DNA from: an uncultured Oscillospiraceae bacterium
GTDB taxonomy: Bacteria > Bacillota > Clostridia > Oscillospirales > Oscillospiraceae
Assembly: GCA_934589145.1 (NCBI GenBank)
Contig: CAKTNW010000010.1
Span: forward strand, 1-62,880
Direction: 5' to 3'
Length of the DNA: 62,880 bases
Of this stretch, positions 50,883 through 59,169 are shown in pieces (positions within the stretch are counted from its first letter, which is position 1; each line of letters starts with the position of its first letter). The translations under genes were made by a program, and so were the position numbers. The notes below the pieces were generated by a model. The model worked only from the letters and a program-made list of their open reading frames with translations, was not told the origin of the DNA and made no database searches.

Positions 50883-52571
50883 CTATATATCATCAGTCGG
50901 AAGTTTCGAGTCATTCTCACCATGTACAATTTCATTACGTTGCTTCCTACACTTTACAATCAAATCCATCTCGGCGGATGATACCGGGATATTTAATCGA
51001 CTAATCAGATTCCGGAGCTTTTCCATAAAAGGTGTTTCCGTATATGTTCGATCAAATTTGGCGCACACCTTCTGTGTATATTGAATTCTATCCAGGGGAA
51101 TGCTCTTCGCCGTCCCAATAATTTTTCGGATTTCGCCCTTGCATTTTTTACGCAAGGACTTTTCCATCATAGGACAGTTCGGCTCTTTAGCAATAATGAA
51201 CTCCAATGCTATGATTGAATAAATTACCTTATCATCAAAATCCACAGCATCCCATGCTCGCCTAATCCATTTTAATGAATTAAACAAGGGGGTCAGCTCT
51301 TTGTCATTAGTCCCATTTGCTTTTAACAAAAGCAATTCTATTTTGTTTATCTCATATAGAATATCCTTAAACGATTCTTGAACGCATAGTTTCTCCTGTT
51401 TAATCATTTCTGTATAATCACAAACGAGTTTACCCCCTGTGAATGGTATTTCGATATATACCCAAGGCGGGATAGAAACCTTTTGTTCGAACACGGCACT
51501 ATTGCGGCTTAACAAGCGCTGACCAATGGAGTGAATGCTATATAGGCTGTCATCTTTTAAAATGTTAACTAATAGATCCACTGCTTGCTCAATCTGTTTT
51601 TTAGCTTGAGTAAACGCATGATATAGTGTATTGCTATTTACATTCACGAGCGCGAAAAAATTATATTCAGCCAACTGCGGAGCAAATTCAAAAATTTGCC
51701 TGATTTCTTCACTGGATGCAGTACAAAACCATACATTTCCAATTCCAAAGTCTTCTTCGAAAGTAAGGCCAAAGACTGGTGTTGCTACAACGTACCACTG
51801 CGGTGCAGATGAGTAGTCTTCAGGAAATACCACCTTATCATGCAATCCCGCAGCCGAAACCACAAAGTCCGAAAAATCAATTGGATGAATTTTTTCCGTT
51901 TTCATCCACCCAGCATTTCGACGTTCAAGGGTCGCAACAACCCGAGGTTCACAGTCAAAAGCTACTCCATTCTCTGATATATTGGTATTTTGCGCATAAT
52001 ACTCCATAGAAAGAGCCTTATCTATATAAAGTTGGATTGGAGAAAGGATTCCCCAATTCTTAATTAACTCTATTTGACACATTTCAAGCTCAAAATATAT
52101 GTGCATACACAAGCCATCAAACGCACCATATACAAAGCTTAACGGAGTAAGTCTAGCGGTGTCGAATTCTATTTCGACTTGATAAGTGTCTGAAATAACT
52201 GGTTCTGGATAATCAGCAATTAGCATCTCGATTCCGTCACTCAAGACTTCAAAGCGGGGCATCTTATTACTATGCACCGAGTCGACGCATAGAGACGAAA
52301 TCCGCTTTTGGAGAGTCCTATCCTCAAATGGCATTTTCTTGATAGATTCAACAATCTGTTTTACATCAATATTAGCAATTGGGTGTACTTTCTTTAATCG
52401 TTCATCCCAAGCAACTATTTTTAGGTTTTGACCATTAATTTGAGAATTCAAAACTAAAATACGATTTGATGATTTTTGAATGGGAATGATGTACATTTGC
52501 AGCAACACCCTGTGTTCCTCACCATTTATAATAAATTTTTGAGTAATCAGACTCATATCAAAAAAATCCAT
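50883..52571 (-). CDS. AT-rich protein with C-terminal HEPN-type motif, 562 aa
   Basis: The N-terminal 400 residues are unrecognised and look like mixed beta/alpha. Residues about 440-560 resemble an ApeA-like HEPN region: SLKWIRRAWDAVDFDDKVIY and IIALEFIIAKEP helices, then ISRLNIPVSSAEMDLIVKCR leading to RNEIVH at 545-550, the R-x4-H motif of HEPN ribonucleases. HEPN proteins act in toxin-antitoxin and abortive phage defence. The ATG at 52571 follows AAGGAGTTAT; a longer frame from 52658 has no such site. Together with the downstream gene it forms an imported pair. Confidence 0.7.
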   Translation of the reverse strand: MDFFDMSLITQKFIINGEEHRVLLQMYIIPIQKSSNRILVLNSQINGQNLKIVAWDERLKKVHPIANIDVKQIVESIKKMPFEDRTLQKRISSLCVDSVHSNKMPRFEVLSDGIEMLIADYPEPVISDTYQVEIEFDTARLTPLSFVYGAFDGLCMHIYFELEMCQIELIKNWGILSPIQLYIDKALSMEYYAQNTNISENGVAFDCEPRVVATLERRNAGWMKTEKIHPIDFSDFVVSAAGLHDKVVFPEDYSSAPQWYVVATPVFGLTFEEDFGIGNVWFCTASSEEIRQIFEFAPQLAEYNFFALVNVNSNTLYHAFTQAKKQIEQAVDLLVNILKDDSLYSIHSIGQRLLSRNSAVFEQKVSIPPWVYIEIPFTGGKLVCDYTEMIKQEKLCVQESFKDILYEINKIELLLLKANGTNDKELTPLFNSLKWIRRAWDAVDFDDKVIYSIIALEFIIAKEPNCPMMEKSLRKKCKGEIRKIIGTAKSIPLDRIQYTQKVCAKFDRTYTETPFMEKLRNLISRLNIPVSSAEMDLIVKCRKQRNEIVHGENDSKLPTDDI

Positions 52572-52608
52572 ATAACTCCTTCTTTCTAACACCAAAACGT
52601 TTGCCATT

Positions 52609-52637
52609 AGTATACTGCATAATAGGGGAGAACACAA
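52609..52637 (-). promoter_or_regulatory. Promoter of the HEPN cassette
   Basis: On the minus strand TTGTGT (52632-52637) and TATACT (52609-52614) with a 17-bp spacer, 37 bp before the start codon. Confidence 0.68.
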
Positions 52638-52696
52638 ATGCTGATTGTAATTAATCAAGCGCCCCAGATCACTCAGCCCTGCTGCTGGTGATTTTT

Positions 52697-54196
52697 TTAC
52701 GACCTCTTCTTCCCCAGCTTTCCTTTCTTCTCTTCTGGTGGACTTCCATCCCCTTTTCCCTCATCCTTCAGCCGTTGCGCTTCCGCAATCTCTGCCTTCA
52801 TCTCCACGATTAACACCTTCAGTTTCTCCTCACATTCTTCTCTTGTGTGGGCATAGATATTGCGGGCGTGCTTTTTGCCGTCGGGCCATTTGGGGGAATA
52901 GCGCCCCTCGAAGAGGTGGTCGTTGATCTCGCTGACACAACCGGTGCCGGATCTGCGCTTGCGGCCCACGTAGGGCTTGAAGTCAGTCATCATCGGCTTG
53001 TCCGCAGTGGCTGGGGCAGTTTGCCTCAGTTGCGAAGCGTCCTCCTGCGGTGCCGCCTTGCCGATGCCGCAGTCGATGTTGGCGGCTGCTGCCCGCTGCA
53101 TATCGTCGGTGATGTGGGTGTAGATGTCCAGCGTGGTGGCCGCCGACACATGGCCCAGCATAGCCGAGAGCGTTTTCACATCCATGCCGTTCTCCAGCGC
53201 CAAGGTGGCGAAGGTATGGCGCAGATCGTGGAACCTCACATGTTTGCACCCTGCATGAGCTAAGATGAATTGCAGCCTGCGGCGCACCACGCCAGGGGTG
53301 ATGGGGCAGTCCTCCTTCACCGGAGACGGGAACATCCAGCGGGAGTCCACTGTCTTTTTATACTCCCGCAGCACCTCCACCACGGCGGGCGGCAGGACGA
53401 TCTTGCGGATGGAGCTCTTCGTCTTGGGCGTGCTGATCTGAAGCTGGCCCCGCACGTCGTAGACCTGCTTATTCACATTCAGCACACCGGTCTTGAAGTT
53501 CAGGTCATCCCATTGCAGCGCCATGAGTTCGCCCCGGCGCAGGCCGGTGGCCAAATCCAGAAGGAACACTTCGTAGTAGCCCTCGAACTTTGCTTGGATA
53601 AGGAATCGCTGCAACTCCTCCCGCGTCAGCACCTGCATTTCTCGTGCCTTCTTCGGCGGCAGCTTGCAGCCGATGGCGGGGTTCACACGGATCAGCCCAT
53701 CCTGCACCGCCTTCTCTAACGCAGAGCGGCAGGTGGCGTGGCACATACGCACCATCCGGTCGGACAGCCCTTCGCCGTATCTGTCGGTGAACCGCTTCCG
53801 GCCACTATTCTTGATCCGACCATAGAACTGCTGCAGGTCATTCTGCGTCAGCTTGTTCAGCGGGATGCTGCCGATCTCCGGAATGATGTGCAGACGGATG
53901 CGGCTTTCATAGGTCTCCTGCGTGGTGGGACGGATCTTGGGCTTGGAGTGATTTTCGTACCAGTACGTTAGCCAGTCCCCGAATGGCATCTCTGGCCGCA
54001 CCTTCTCCGGCTTCAGCCCACCGCATTCCTCCTTGAGCTTTTGGAGCTTCTCGACGCACTCCTTCTTGGTTTTGGCGAGAACATTTTTCGTTTTGGGATA
54101 GCCGTTGTCATCATAGCCGATGACGACGCGCCCCTCCCACCGACCGTCCTTGCGCCGCCTTACTGTTCCGTCTCCGGCTTTTCGCTTTCTTGCCAC
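52697..54196 (-). CDS. Tyrosine integrase with extra C-terminal domain
   Basis: The 499-residue phage-type integrase has an AP2-like arm-binding domain (DGTVRRRKDGRWEGRVVIGY), a SAM-like core-binding domain and a catalytic domain with Arg in GLRRGELMALQW, HDLRHTF, LGH and the nucleophile Tyr in LDIYTH. After the catalytic domain an extra 100 residues (GTGCVSEINDHLFEGRYSPK onward) resemble a second arm-binding domain. The start is GTG at 54196 after AAGGAGTTG, inside the end of the second integrase gene (37-bp overlap). Confidence 0.92.
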   Translation of the reverse strand: MARKRKAGDGTVRRRKDGRWEGRVVIGYDDNGYPKTKNVLAKTKKECVEKLQKLKEECGGLKPEKVRPEMPFGDWLTYWYENHSKPKIRPTTQETYESRIRLHIIPEIGSIPLNKLTQNDLQQFYGRIKNSGRKRFTDRYGEGLSDRMVRMCHATCRSALEKAVQDGLIRVNPAIGCKLPPKKAREMQVLTREELQRFLIQAKFEGYYEVFLLDLATGLRRGELMALQWDDLNFKTGVLNVNKQVYDVRGQLQISTPKTKSSIRKIVLPPAVVEVLREYKKTVDSRWMFPSPVKEDCPITPGVVRRRLQFILAHAGCKHVRFHDLRHTFATLALENGMDVKTLSAMLGHVSAATTLDIYTHITDDMQRAAAANIDCGIGKAAPQEDASQLRQTAPATADKPMMTDFKPYVGRKRRSGTGCVSEINDHLFEGRYSPKWPDGKKHARNIYAHTREECEEKLKVLIVEMKAEIAEAQRLKDEGKGDGSPPEEKKGKLGKKRS

Positions 54197-55362
54197 GGTT
54201 TCAACTCCTTCCCGAAGATATCTTCCATGAAGTCTCCCACGATGCCGCAGGCCTGCTTCTGCATATCCGAGGTGACATGGGTGTAGGTGTCCAGCGTGAA
54301 GGAGGCATTGGTGTGGCCCAGGATGCCGGACAGCGTTTTGGCATCCACGCCGCTGATGAGGGCATGGGTTGCGAATGTGTGACGCAGATCGTGGAAGCGG
54401 ATGCTGGGCAGTCCCGCGTGTTGGAGCAGCGTTTTCATGTGGGTGTAGGCGCTGCTGGGGTTGACGGGGTCCTCCGGCCTCACCGGATCAGGGAATATCC
54501 ACGGCCCGATGGCGTCCGCCTTGCGTCGCCGCAGGATATTGACTACACTGTGCGGCAGGATGATGGTGCGCATGCCCTGATTGGTCTTCGTCTCGCCGAT
54601 GGTGTACGCACCCTTCCTCTGGCCATGAAGGGTGCGGCACACCTTCAGCGTACCGGCGGTCTCGTCGAAGTCGCTCCATTGCAGACCGCAGATCTCACCG
54701 CGCCGCAGGCCCGTCATCAGCTCGACTTGAAAGAAGTCACGCCACACATCATCCTGCTCCACCACTTCAAGGAAGGCATCCAGCTCCGGTCGTGTCAGGA
54801 TGCGCTTGGGCTTGTAGTTGGGCTTGGGTGCGGTCGTACCCTCAGTGGGGTTCCTGGGAATGACGTGCGCCTGCACCGCGTCTTTCATCGCGCCGTGCAT
54901 CACGAGGTGAATGTGGCAGACCGTGGCGTCGGAGAGCTGATAGTCCATCTCTGGGTGTTCACGGACGCGCCCGTTCTTTTTCAGGCGGCGGTACATCCGT
55001 TGAATATCCTGTTGGGTGATGAGAGACACCTGCTTGTCGCCCAGCTGCGGCTTGATGTAGAGTTCGATGTAGCGGCGGTAGTTGGTGAGGGTGCTGGGGC
55101 GTATTGTTCCTTCTTTGTACTCCGTGAGCCAGCGATCCAGCCATTCGCCCAGCGTCATACGGCTGTCCTCGGTCAGTTCCACGTCACGGTAACACTCGAT
55201 GTTCTGGTGGAGCTTGTCCAGCAGCGCTTTTTGTGTCTTGGCATAGACATGGCGGAACAGCGGCTCGCCGTTTTCCCTGTGGCCGACAACGATGCGGCCC
55301 TCCCAGCGACCATCCTCCCGCTTGCGCACCATACCGTCACCGGCTGGTCTTCGTTTTGCCAT
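54160..55362 (-). CDS. Tyrosine integrase
   Basis: The 400-residue paralogue has the same domain order: AP2-like GDGMVRKREDGRWEGRIVVG, core-binding domain, and catalytic Arg in GLRRGEICGLQW, HDLRHTF, LGH and Tyr in LDTYTH. Unlike the downstream copy it ends shortly after the catalytic domain. The ATG at 55362 follows CGGAGGTGATCC. The two integrases overlap and are probably co-translated; either could move the element or they could act as a pair. Confidence 0.93.
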   Translation of the reverse strand: MAKRRPAGDGMVRKREDGRWEGRIVVGHRENGEPLFRHVYAKTQKALLDKLHQNIECYRDVELTEDSRMTLGEWLDRWLTEYKEGTIRPSTLTNYRRYIELYIKPQLGDKQVSLITQQDIQRMYRRLKKNGRVREHPEMDYQLSDATVCHIHLVMHGAMKDAVQAHVIPRNPTEGTTAPKPNYKPKRILTRPELDAFLEVVEQDDVWRDFFQVELMTGLRRGEICGLQWSDFDETAGTLKVCRTLHGQRKGAYTIGETKTNQGMRTIILPHSVVNILRRRKADAIGPWIFPDPVRPEDPVNPSSAYTHMKTLLQHAGLPSIRFHDLRHTFATHALISGVDAKTLSGILGHTNASFTLDTYTHVTSDMQKQACGIVGDFMEDIFGKELKPWQESEKPETEQ

Positions 55363-55467
55363 AGGGATCACCTCCGATTTGTAACCAACATACATACCAC
55401 AAGCCGGGTGGAATAGCTAGGAAAAGATTTCGCTTTTCTTTGTTCGGCGGCATAGATTTTGTGCCGA

Positions 55468-55875
55468 TCACTCTCCCCGATAGAACAGCAGCACGTCCTT
55501 GAAGGAGATCGTACCGTGGGTTGCCGATACCTCGCGGACGCTGCTGCCGCGCATTTTGTTGTACTCCTCACGGGTCATATCCACATCGCCGCCCAGCAGA
55601 TGGTTTGTCATGTTGTGCTCCACCGCCAGCTTAAACAGCAGCCTGCCCAGCCGGTCACCGTACACACCCAATGTGCCCTCCAGCACCTCCAGCAGCGCCT
55701 TCGGCAGGAAGTCGCTGGACTTTGCGGTGTGCAGATAGCCATCATAAAACCGTATCGCCTTTTCCACAAACTCACTTTGGGAGAAACAGTTATCCTCTTT
55801 ATACAGTAGTTTTACCCGGTTCCACGTCTCGTCCGGGAGCCAGATCGTATGTCTGCTTTTTCCATGTTCTTCCAT
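55468..55875 (-). CDS. Ribbon-helix-helix-like DNA-binding protein
   Basis: The 135-residue protein starts with an RHH-type segment (SRHTIWLPDETWNRVKLLYK, then FSQSEFVEKAIRFY) and continues with an alpha-helical region. Such proteins are found beside integrases and relaxase-accessory genes in elements of Clostridia. It probably binds the repeat-rich region directly upstream (55900-56070). RBS is AAAGGATAAAATC. Confidence 0.7.
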   Translation of the reverse strand: MEEHGKSRHTIWLPDETWNRVKLLYKEDNCFSQSEFVEKAIRFYDGYLHTAKSSDFLPKALLEVLEGTLGVYGDRLGRLLFKLAVEHNMTNHLLGGDVDMTREEYNKMRGSSVREVSATHGTISFKDVLLFYRGE

Positions 55876-55899
55876 TGATTTTATCCTTTCTTTTCTGTC

Positions 55900-56070
55900 A
55901 AAGCGTCGCTGCAAACCGTTGTGACACGGGGCTTTGCAGTGACTTTTCTCAAATTTAGCGTCAAACAGTTCCAGGAGCCTCGGAAAAAGCGTCAATCTTC
56001 AAAACCCGCAAACCCTTGTGGCAGCTCGCACTGCGGGCTGCTGTGAACGCAATCGGCGCAGAAAAGCGTC
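55900..56070. repeat. Direct/inverted repeat cluster, possible origin (oriT or oriV)
   Basis: The 300-bp gap upstream of the RHH gene has four AGCGTC motifs (55902-55907, 55957-55962, 55988-55993, 56065-56070), three of them as AAAGCGTC. GCAAACCGTTGTGACA (55911-55926) recurs as GCAAACCCTTGTGGCA (56008-56023). Each 16-mer sits in a hairpin: CTGCAAA/TTTGCAG (55909-55939) and CCCGCA/TGCGGG (56005-56037). No gene is seen. Confidence 0.55.
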
Positions 56071-56181
56071 GATGCTTTCTCCTGCTCCTTTTTCGGCGCA
56101 CCGAAAAGGCCTCCAAAATCGCTCCAAATCCCCCTGAGCGTGGGTTTACCCTACTGCCCTTCTGCGAGGCCACACAGCGGC

Positions 56182-56538
56182 TCACAGGGGCGAACACGGG
56201 GGTTCATTGGGGCTGCCTACCCCCAGCAGATTCAGGCCATCCCGCAGGCTCTTCACCATGCCGCGACGTACCATGACCCAGCACTGTACAAGGCGGAATA
56301 ACGTCTCCCCATAGACGCTGTTCATTTCATCCCGACACCGGCTGGCAAACACACGTTGCTCCGGAGTCAGGTTGCCGCACAATGGATCGCACAGGAACAG
56401 CGCCACGGCATTTTCATCCAGCAAATCATCGTGAGCCTTGCGCCACGCTGTCATGATGTAACGGCGGGTATCCGCAGTGCGCTTAGCCACATACAGCGGG
56501 TCACTGTCGATCAGCGCACACAGCAGTTGCGAGATCAT
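56182..56538 (-). CDS. Hypothetical element protein, 118 aa
   Basis: The protein is predicted helical (RYIMTAWRKAHDDLLDENAV, YGETLFRLVQCWVMVRRGMV) with no recognised domain. Its start overlaps the stop of the initiator-like HTH gene (ATGA) and follows GGAGGTGAGG, so it belongs to the excisionase-HTH-118 aa operon. Proteins of this kind are common in replication modules of mobile elements; no function can be given. Confidence 0.65.
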   Translation of the reverse strand: MISQLLCALIDSDPLYVAKRTADTRRYIMTAWRKAHDDLLDENAVALFLCDPLCGNLTPEQRVFASRCRDEMNSVYGETLFRLVQCWVMVRRGMVKSLRDGLNLLGVGSPNEPPCSPL

Positions 56539-56981
56539 ACGACCTCACCTCCGCGCGTCGAGTTGTCCTGTTCCGCCAGTTTTTGCTGTACCTCTTGTCG
56601 CTCGGTTGCGGCTTCCACCATGGCCAGCTGTCGCTGGTGGAACTGCTCCACCGCCTGTCTCCACGGCAGCAATGTGTAGAGCAGGGAGCCGTTTCGCCTG
56701 CGGCCATTCTTGAGAACGATAGAGGTACGCTCTGTGCGGATGAGTCCTTTCTCCTCCAGCGACCTTACATATTTGCACACCGTGTTGCGGCTCATGCCCA
56801 CAGCATCACCGATGGTACGGTAGCTGGGGTAGCACTGGTAGGTTTTGCGATCCTCACAGAACAGCAAGAACGAGTACACGGCGATCTCGCCGGGTGACAG
56901 ACCCAGTTGGCAGATGACCTTCGGCACGGGGTAGTAGCTCTTGGCAGGGTCGGGCTTCTGCCACGGCAGGGTGCGGGTCAT
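56535..56981 (-). CDS. Helix-turn-helix replication-initiator-like protein
   Basis: The 148-residue protein has a winged-HTH of the HTH_36 / replication-initiator N-terminal type: SYYPVPKVICQLGLSPGEIA, YSFLLFCEDRKTYQCYPSYR, IGDAVGMSRNTVCKYVRSLE, then the wing KGLIRTERTSIVLKNGRRRN. This is typical of the start of replication or mobilisation modules in Firmicutes elements. The start at 56981 overlaps the excisionase stop (ATGA); a longer frame lies inside the excisionase gene. Confidence 0.8.
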   Translation of the reverse strand: MTRTLPWQKPDPAKSYYPVPKVICQLGLSPGEIAVYSFLLFCEDRKTYQCYPSYRTIGDAVGMSRNTVCKYVRSLEEKGLIRTERTSIVLKNGRRRNGSLLYTLLPWRQAVEQFHQRQLAMVEAATERQEVQQKLAEQDNSTRGGEVV

Positions 56982-57187
56982 TGCGCACCGCCTGTCTGCG
57001 ACTCTACCCACCGGCAGAATTTTTCTTTTGGAACAACGATGCGGCTGCCTACTCGCATGGCGGGGAAGCTCGTTTCGTGCATCAGTTCATAGGCGCTGGA
57101 GATAGAGATGCCCAGCACCTTTGCCACCATTTCCGCATTGAGGAATAACGGCAGCTCATCGTAGGTGGTGTATTTCGATACTTTCAT
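56978..57187 (-). CDS. Excisionase-family DNA-binding protein
   Basis: The 69-residue protein has the MerR-like HTH of the Xis/helix-turn-helix type 17 family: LFLNAEMVAKVLGISISSAY, ELMHETSFPAMRVGSRIVVP, KEKFCRWVES. It would direct integrase towards excision or act as a local regulator. It is the first gene of a coupled minus-strand operon and lies divergent to the DUF6076 gene across an operator-like inverted repeat. Confidence 0.88.
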   Translation of the reverse strand: MKVSKYTTYDELPLFLNAEMVAKVLGISISSAYELMHETSFPAMRVGSRIVVPKEKFCRWVESQTGGAQ

Positions 57188-57223
57188 CTTGCGTTACCTT
57201 TTCTTTTTTGAATTACCGCAATC

Positions 57224-57260
57224 GTATCTGATTGACTTGCGGCTATCCATCAGATACAAT
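57224..57260 (+). promoter_or_regulatory. Promoter with overlapping operator, DUF6076 gene
   Basis: TTGACT (57232-57237) and TACAAT (57255-57260), spacer 17. Perfect 9-bp arms GTATCTGAT (57224-57232) and ATCAGATAC (57249-57257) touch the -35 and cover half of the -10, so a dimeric repressor here would block it. Confidence 0.7.
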
Positions 57261-57350
57261 GTGAGCATAGCACAGCCGAAAATCAGGCGCAATAGCTCCG
57301 ACGGTTGTTGGGTACACAACGAAAACTCCATCGGAAACGGAGGGTGAGGC

Positions 57351-58430
57351 ATGGCCTATCAGAACGACAGTCTCTTTGAGTGGTTTGAAGTGTCGTTTGG
57401 AAAGAAAAGCAGCATCGTGGCAGGCAAGGAATATCCGTTGGGATATTTCGCCGCCGAAGCCTTGGAGATAGACGATGCGCTTCTCACGGAATTGAAAGAG
57501 CTGACCCAGCGGGGCAGTGAGGAATTCAATGTGTTTCTGAACGCACGGACAGCGTCCAGTGCCGGTATGGCGGTTCAGGAATTGGACAGGGCGTGGGCGC
57601 TTATCAGACAGCTCCCACTGTATAACAAAATTCCGCACTGGGATGGAAAACGCAGCGCTGTCAGCTACATGATCCACGATTTGCGTGAAGATGCGGCGAA
57701 GCATGACCGTATGCTCACGGTCGGGACGCGGGAGAACGAACTGCTGCGGCGCTGGCAGGGACGGTATAGCTGCATGGCCGATGACCTCAAGCGATTCCAG
57801 TATGACGTGGATGATATGTTGACCGACTTTTTTGAAGAGTTGCCTTCCCGCAGACCGGAGGCCTATGCGGCAGCATTCGAGGAGTCTATGGAGGCTTTCC
57901 GGGAGATCTATTCGCAGACAGAGGACGCAGAGGATCTTGCGTATATGGACGAACGCAAGGACAATTTTCCGGTGAACATTTCTTTCGTGGTGGAACGAGA
58001 TCAGAAAACGGGTTTGCCGTTCATTGCGGAAAAAATGACCTTTGAGGACTTGGTCAGCTTTCTGTACATGGATCTGTACCGCGGCATGGCAGTAGGCAAT
58101 GTTCCGAGATTGTGTCACAACTGCGACAGGTGGTTTTTGCTGACAGGGGCATACGACACGGTGTACTGCCAACGGGTAGCGCCGGGAGAGGAGACGCGCA
58201 CCTGCCGACAGGTCGGCGCTCACCGCAAGGAGAAGGAAAAGAACGGCAAGGAATTTGCCTACCGTGAGTACAACAAGGTATATAACCGGCTGAAAACATG
58301 GAAGTATCGGGGAAAGCTCAGGGCGGAGGAATGGAACCGCAAAGTGGCGTATATTCAGGAGGTGAAGGCGGCGTTCTTAGCAGGCGGAATGAGCGACGCT
58401 GAGTATTTGGAGAAGTTGAAGAAGATTTGA
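57351..58430 (+). CDS. DUF6076 family protein
   Basis: The 359-residue protein looks like the DUF6076 proteins of element-rich Clostridia. A helical N-terminal region is followed by a zinc-finger-like C-terminal part: CHNCDRWFLLTGAYDTVYCQ then RTCRQVGAHRK, a C-x2-C...C...C pattern related to CGNR fingers, and a helical tail. The fingers suggest nucleic acid binding. RBS is GGAGGGTGAGGC. It is divergent from the excisionase operon and shares its regulatory region. Confidence 0.7.
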   Translation: MAYQNDSLFEWFEVSFGKKSSIVAGKEYPLGYFAAEALEIDDALLTELKELTQRGSEEFNVFLNARTASSAGMAVQELDRAWALIRQLPLYNKIPHWDGKRSAVSYMIHDLREDAAKHDRMLTVGTRENELLRRWQGRYSCMADDLKRFQYDVDDMLTDFFEELPSRRPEAYAAAFEESMEAFREIYSQTEDAEDLAYMDERKDNFPVNISFVVERDQKTGLPFIAEKMTFEDLVSFLYMDLYRGMAVGNVPRLCHNCDRWFLLTGAYDTVYCQRVAPGEETRTCRQVGAHRKEKEKNGKEFAYREYNKVYNRLKTWKYRGKLRAEEWNRKVAYIQEVKAAFLAGGMSDAEYLEKLKKI

Positions 58431-58431
58431 A

Positions 58432-58475
58432 AAAAGGATTCCCTGCTCGGTTCGAGCAGGGAATCCTTTTTCTTT
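58432..58475 (+). terminator. Terminator after the DUF6076 gene
   Basis: AAAGGATTCCCTGCTCG and CGAGCAGGGAATCCTTT flank GTT and are followed by T. Confidence 0.9.
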
Positions 58476-58503
58476 GCTTACACCGACGCAGGTTTTGCGC
58501 CGC

Positions 58504-59169
58504 TTAACCGTCATAGAGGACGTAGATCAGCAGACTGCCGCCGTTCTCCACGATGCAGACATTGCAGCGGAATCCGGCGTCTGCGATGTTGTCCCGTCCC
58601 GCCTGCATCATGAGGTGGCGGAAGGTAAAGTCCACCATGTCCCTCGCCTTGGCTTCCAGGGTTTCCTGCGAGGCACCCACTGGCACCGCCGCAGGGAATC
58701 GGTAGGCGCTGTTGTCAAGTGTCAGGCTTGCGTCTGTGGTGACACCATACTGTGTGACCGCATAGGCATTGGCAGTGTCGATGGCCGCCCGTCGGTCTGC
58801 GGGTGCGGATGGCACAGGTTCCGGTGTTGGCGCTGGTTCAACATAACCCGTCTTGGCATGGATGGTTTCGGAGGGAATATCTTCTGAGAATGTAGGTTCC
58901 GCGACCGGTTCAAGGGTATCAGCGGTTTGCGGAGTACTTTCCTCCTGATGGGTATTCCCTTTTTGTGGTTGCTCTTGCGCTGTGATCGGTACTGTGTCCG
59001 GTTCCTGCGCTGTCATTGCTGGATCAGGTGTTGCTTGTTGCTGCCGTGCTTCTTCCTGCACCGTCGGTGTTGGCGTCACTATTGTTTCTGTTGAGCTGCG
59101 CTCCACCTGCCCGCAGGCCGTAAGCAGCAATGCCGTGCTGATTGCTAATAACGTGATTTTAGTTTTCAT
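58504..59169 (-). CDS. Putative lipoprotein
   Basis: The 221-residue protein has a lipoprotein signal (KITLLAISTALLLTACG, lipobox LTAC) followed by a long Thr/Pro/Gln/Glu-rich linker, and a C-terminal domain of about 100 residues (RRAAIDTANAYAVTQYG to LLIYVLYDG). The start at 59169 gives a better spacing to AGGAGG than the ATG at 59175. It overlaps the end of the DUF6809 gene, so the two are co-translated. Function is unknown. Confidence 0.75.
   Translation of the reverse strand: MKTKITLLAISTALLLTACGQVERSSTETIVTPTPTVQEEARQQQATPDPAMTAQEPDTVPITAQEQPQKGNTHQEESTPQTADTLEPVAEPTFSEDIPSETIHAKTGYVEPAPTPEPVPSAPADRRAAIDTANAYAVTQYGVTTDASLTLDNSAYRFPAAVPVGASQETLEAKARDMVDFTFRHLMMQAGRDNIADAGFRCNVCIVENGGSLLIYVLYDG

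Noticed and set aside
52672..52690. Terminator-like hairpin followed by seven T on the plus strand near the end of the integrase gene
   Set aside because: No plus-strand gene precedes it, and on the minus strand it lacks a T tract; probably incidental.
48196..57347. Element integrated at the 3' end of tRNA-Pro with a second att copy in the window
   Set aside because: I searched by eye for the tRNA 3' segment (TTCGAGTCGCCCCACTCGG) downstream and saw no second copy up to 62880. The element ends therefore remain undefined.
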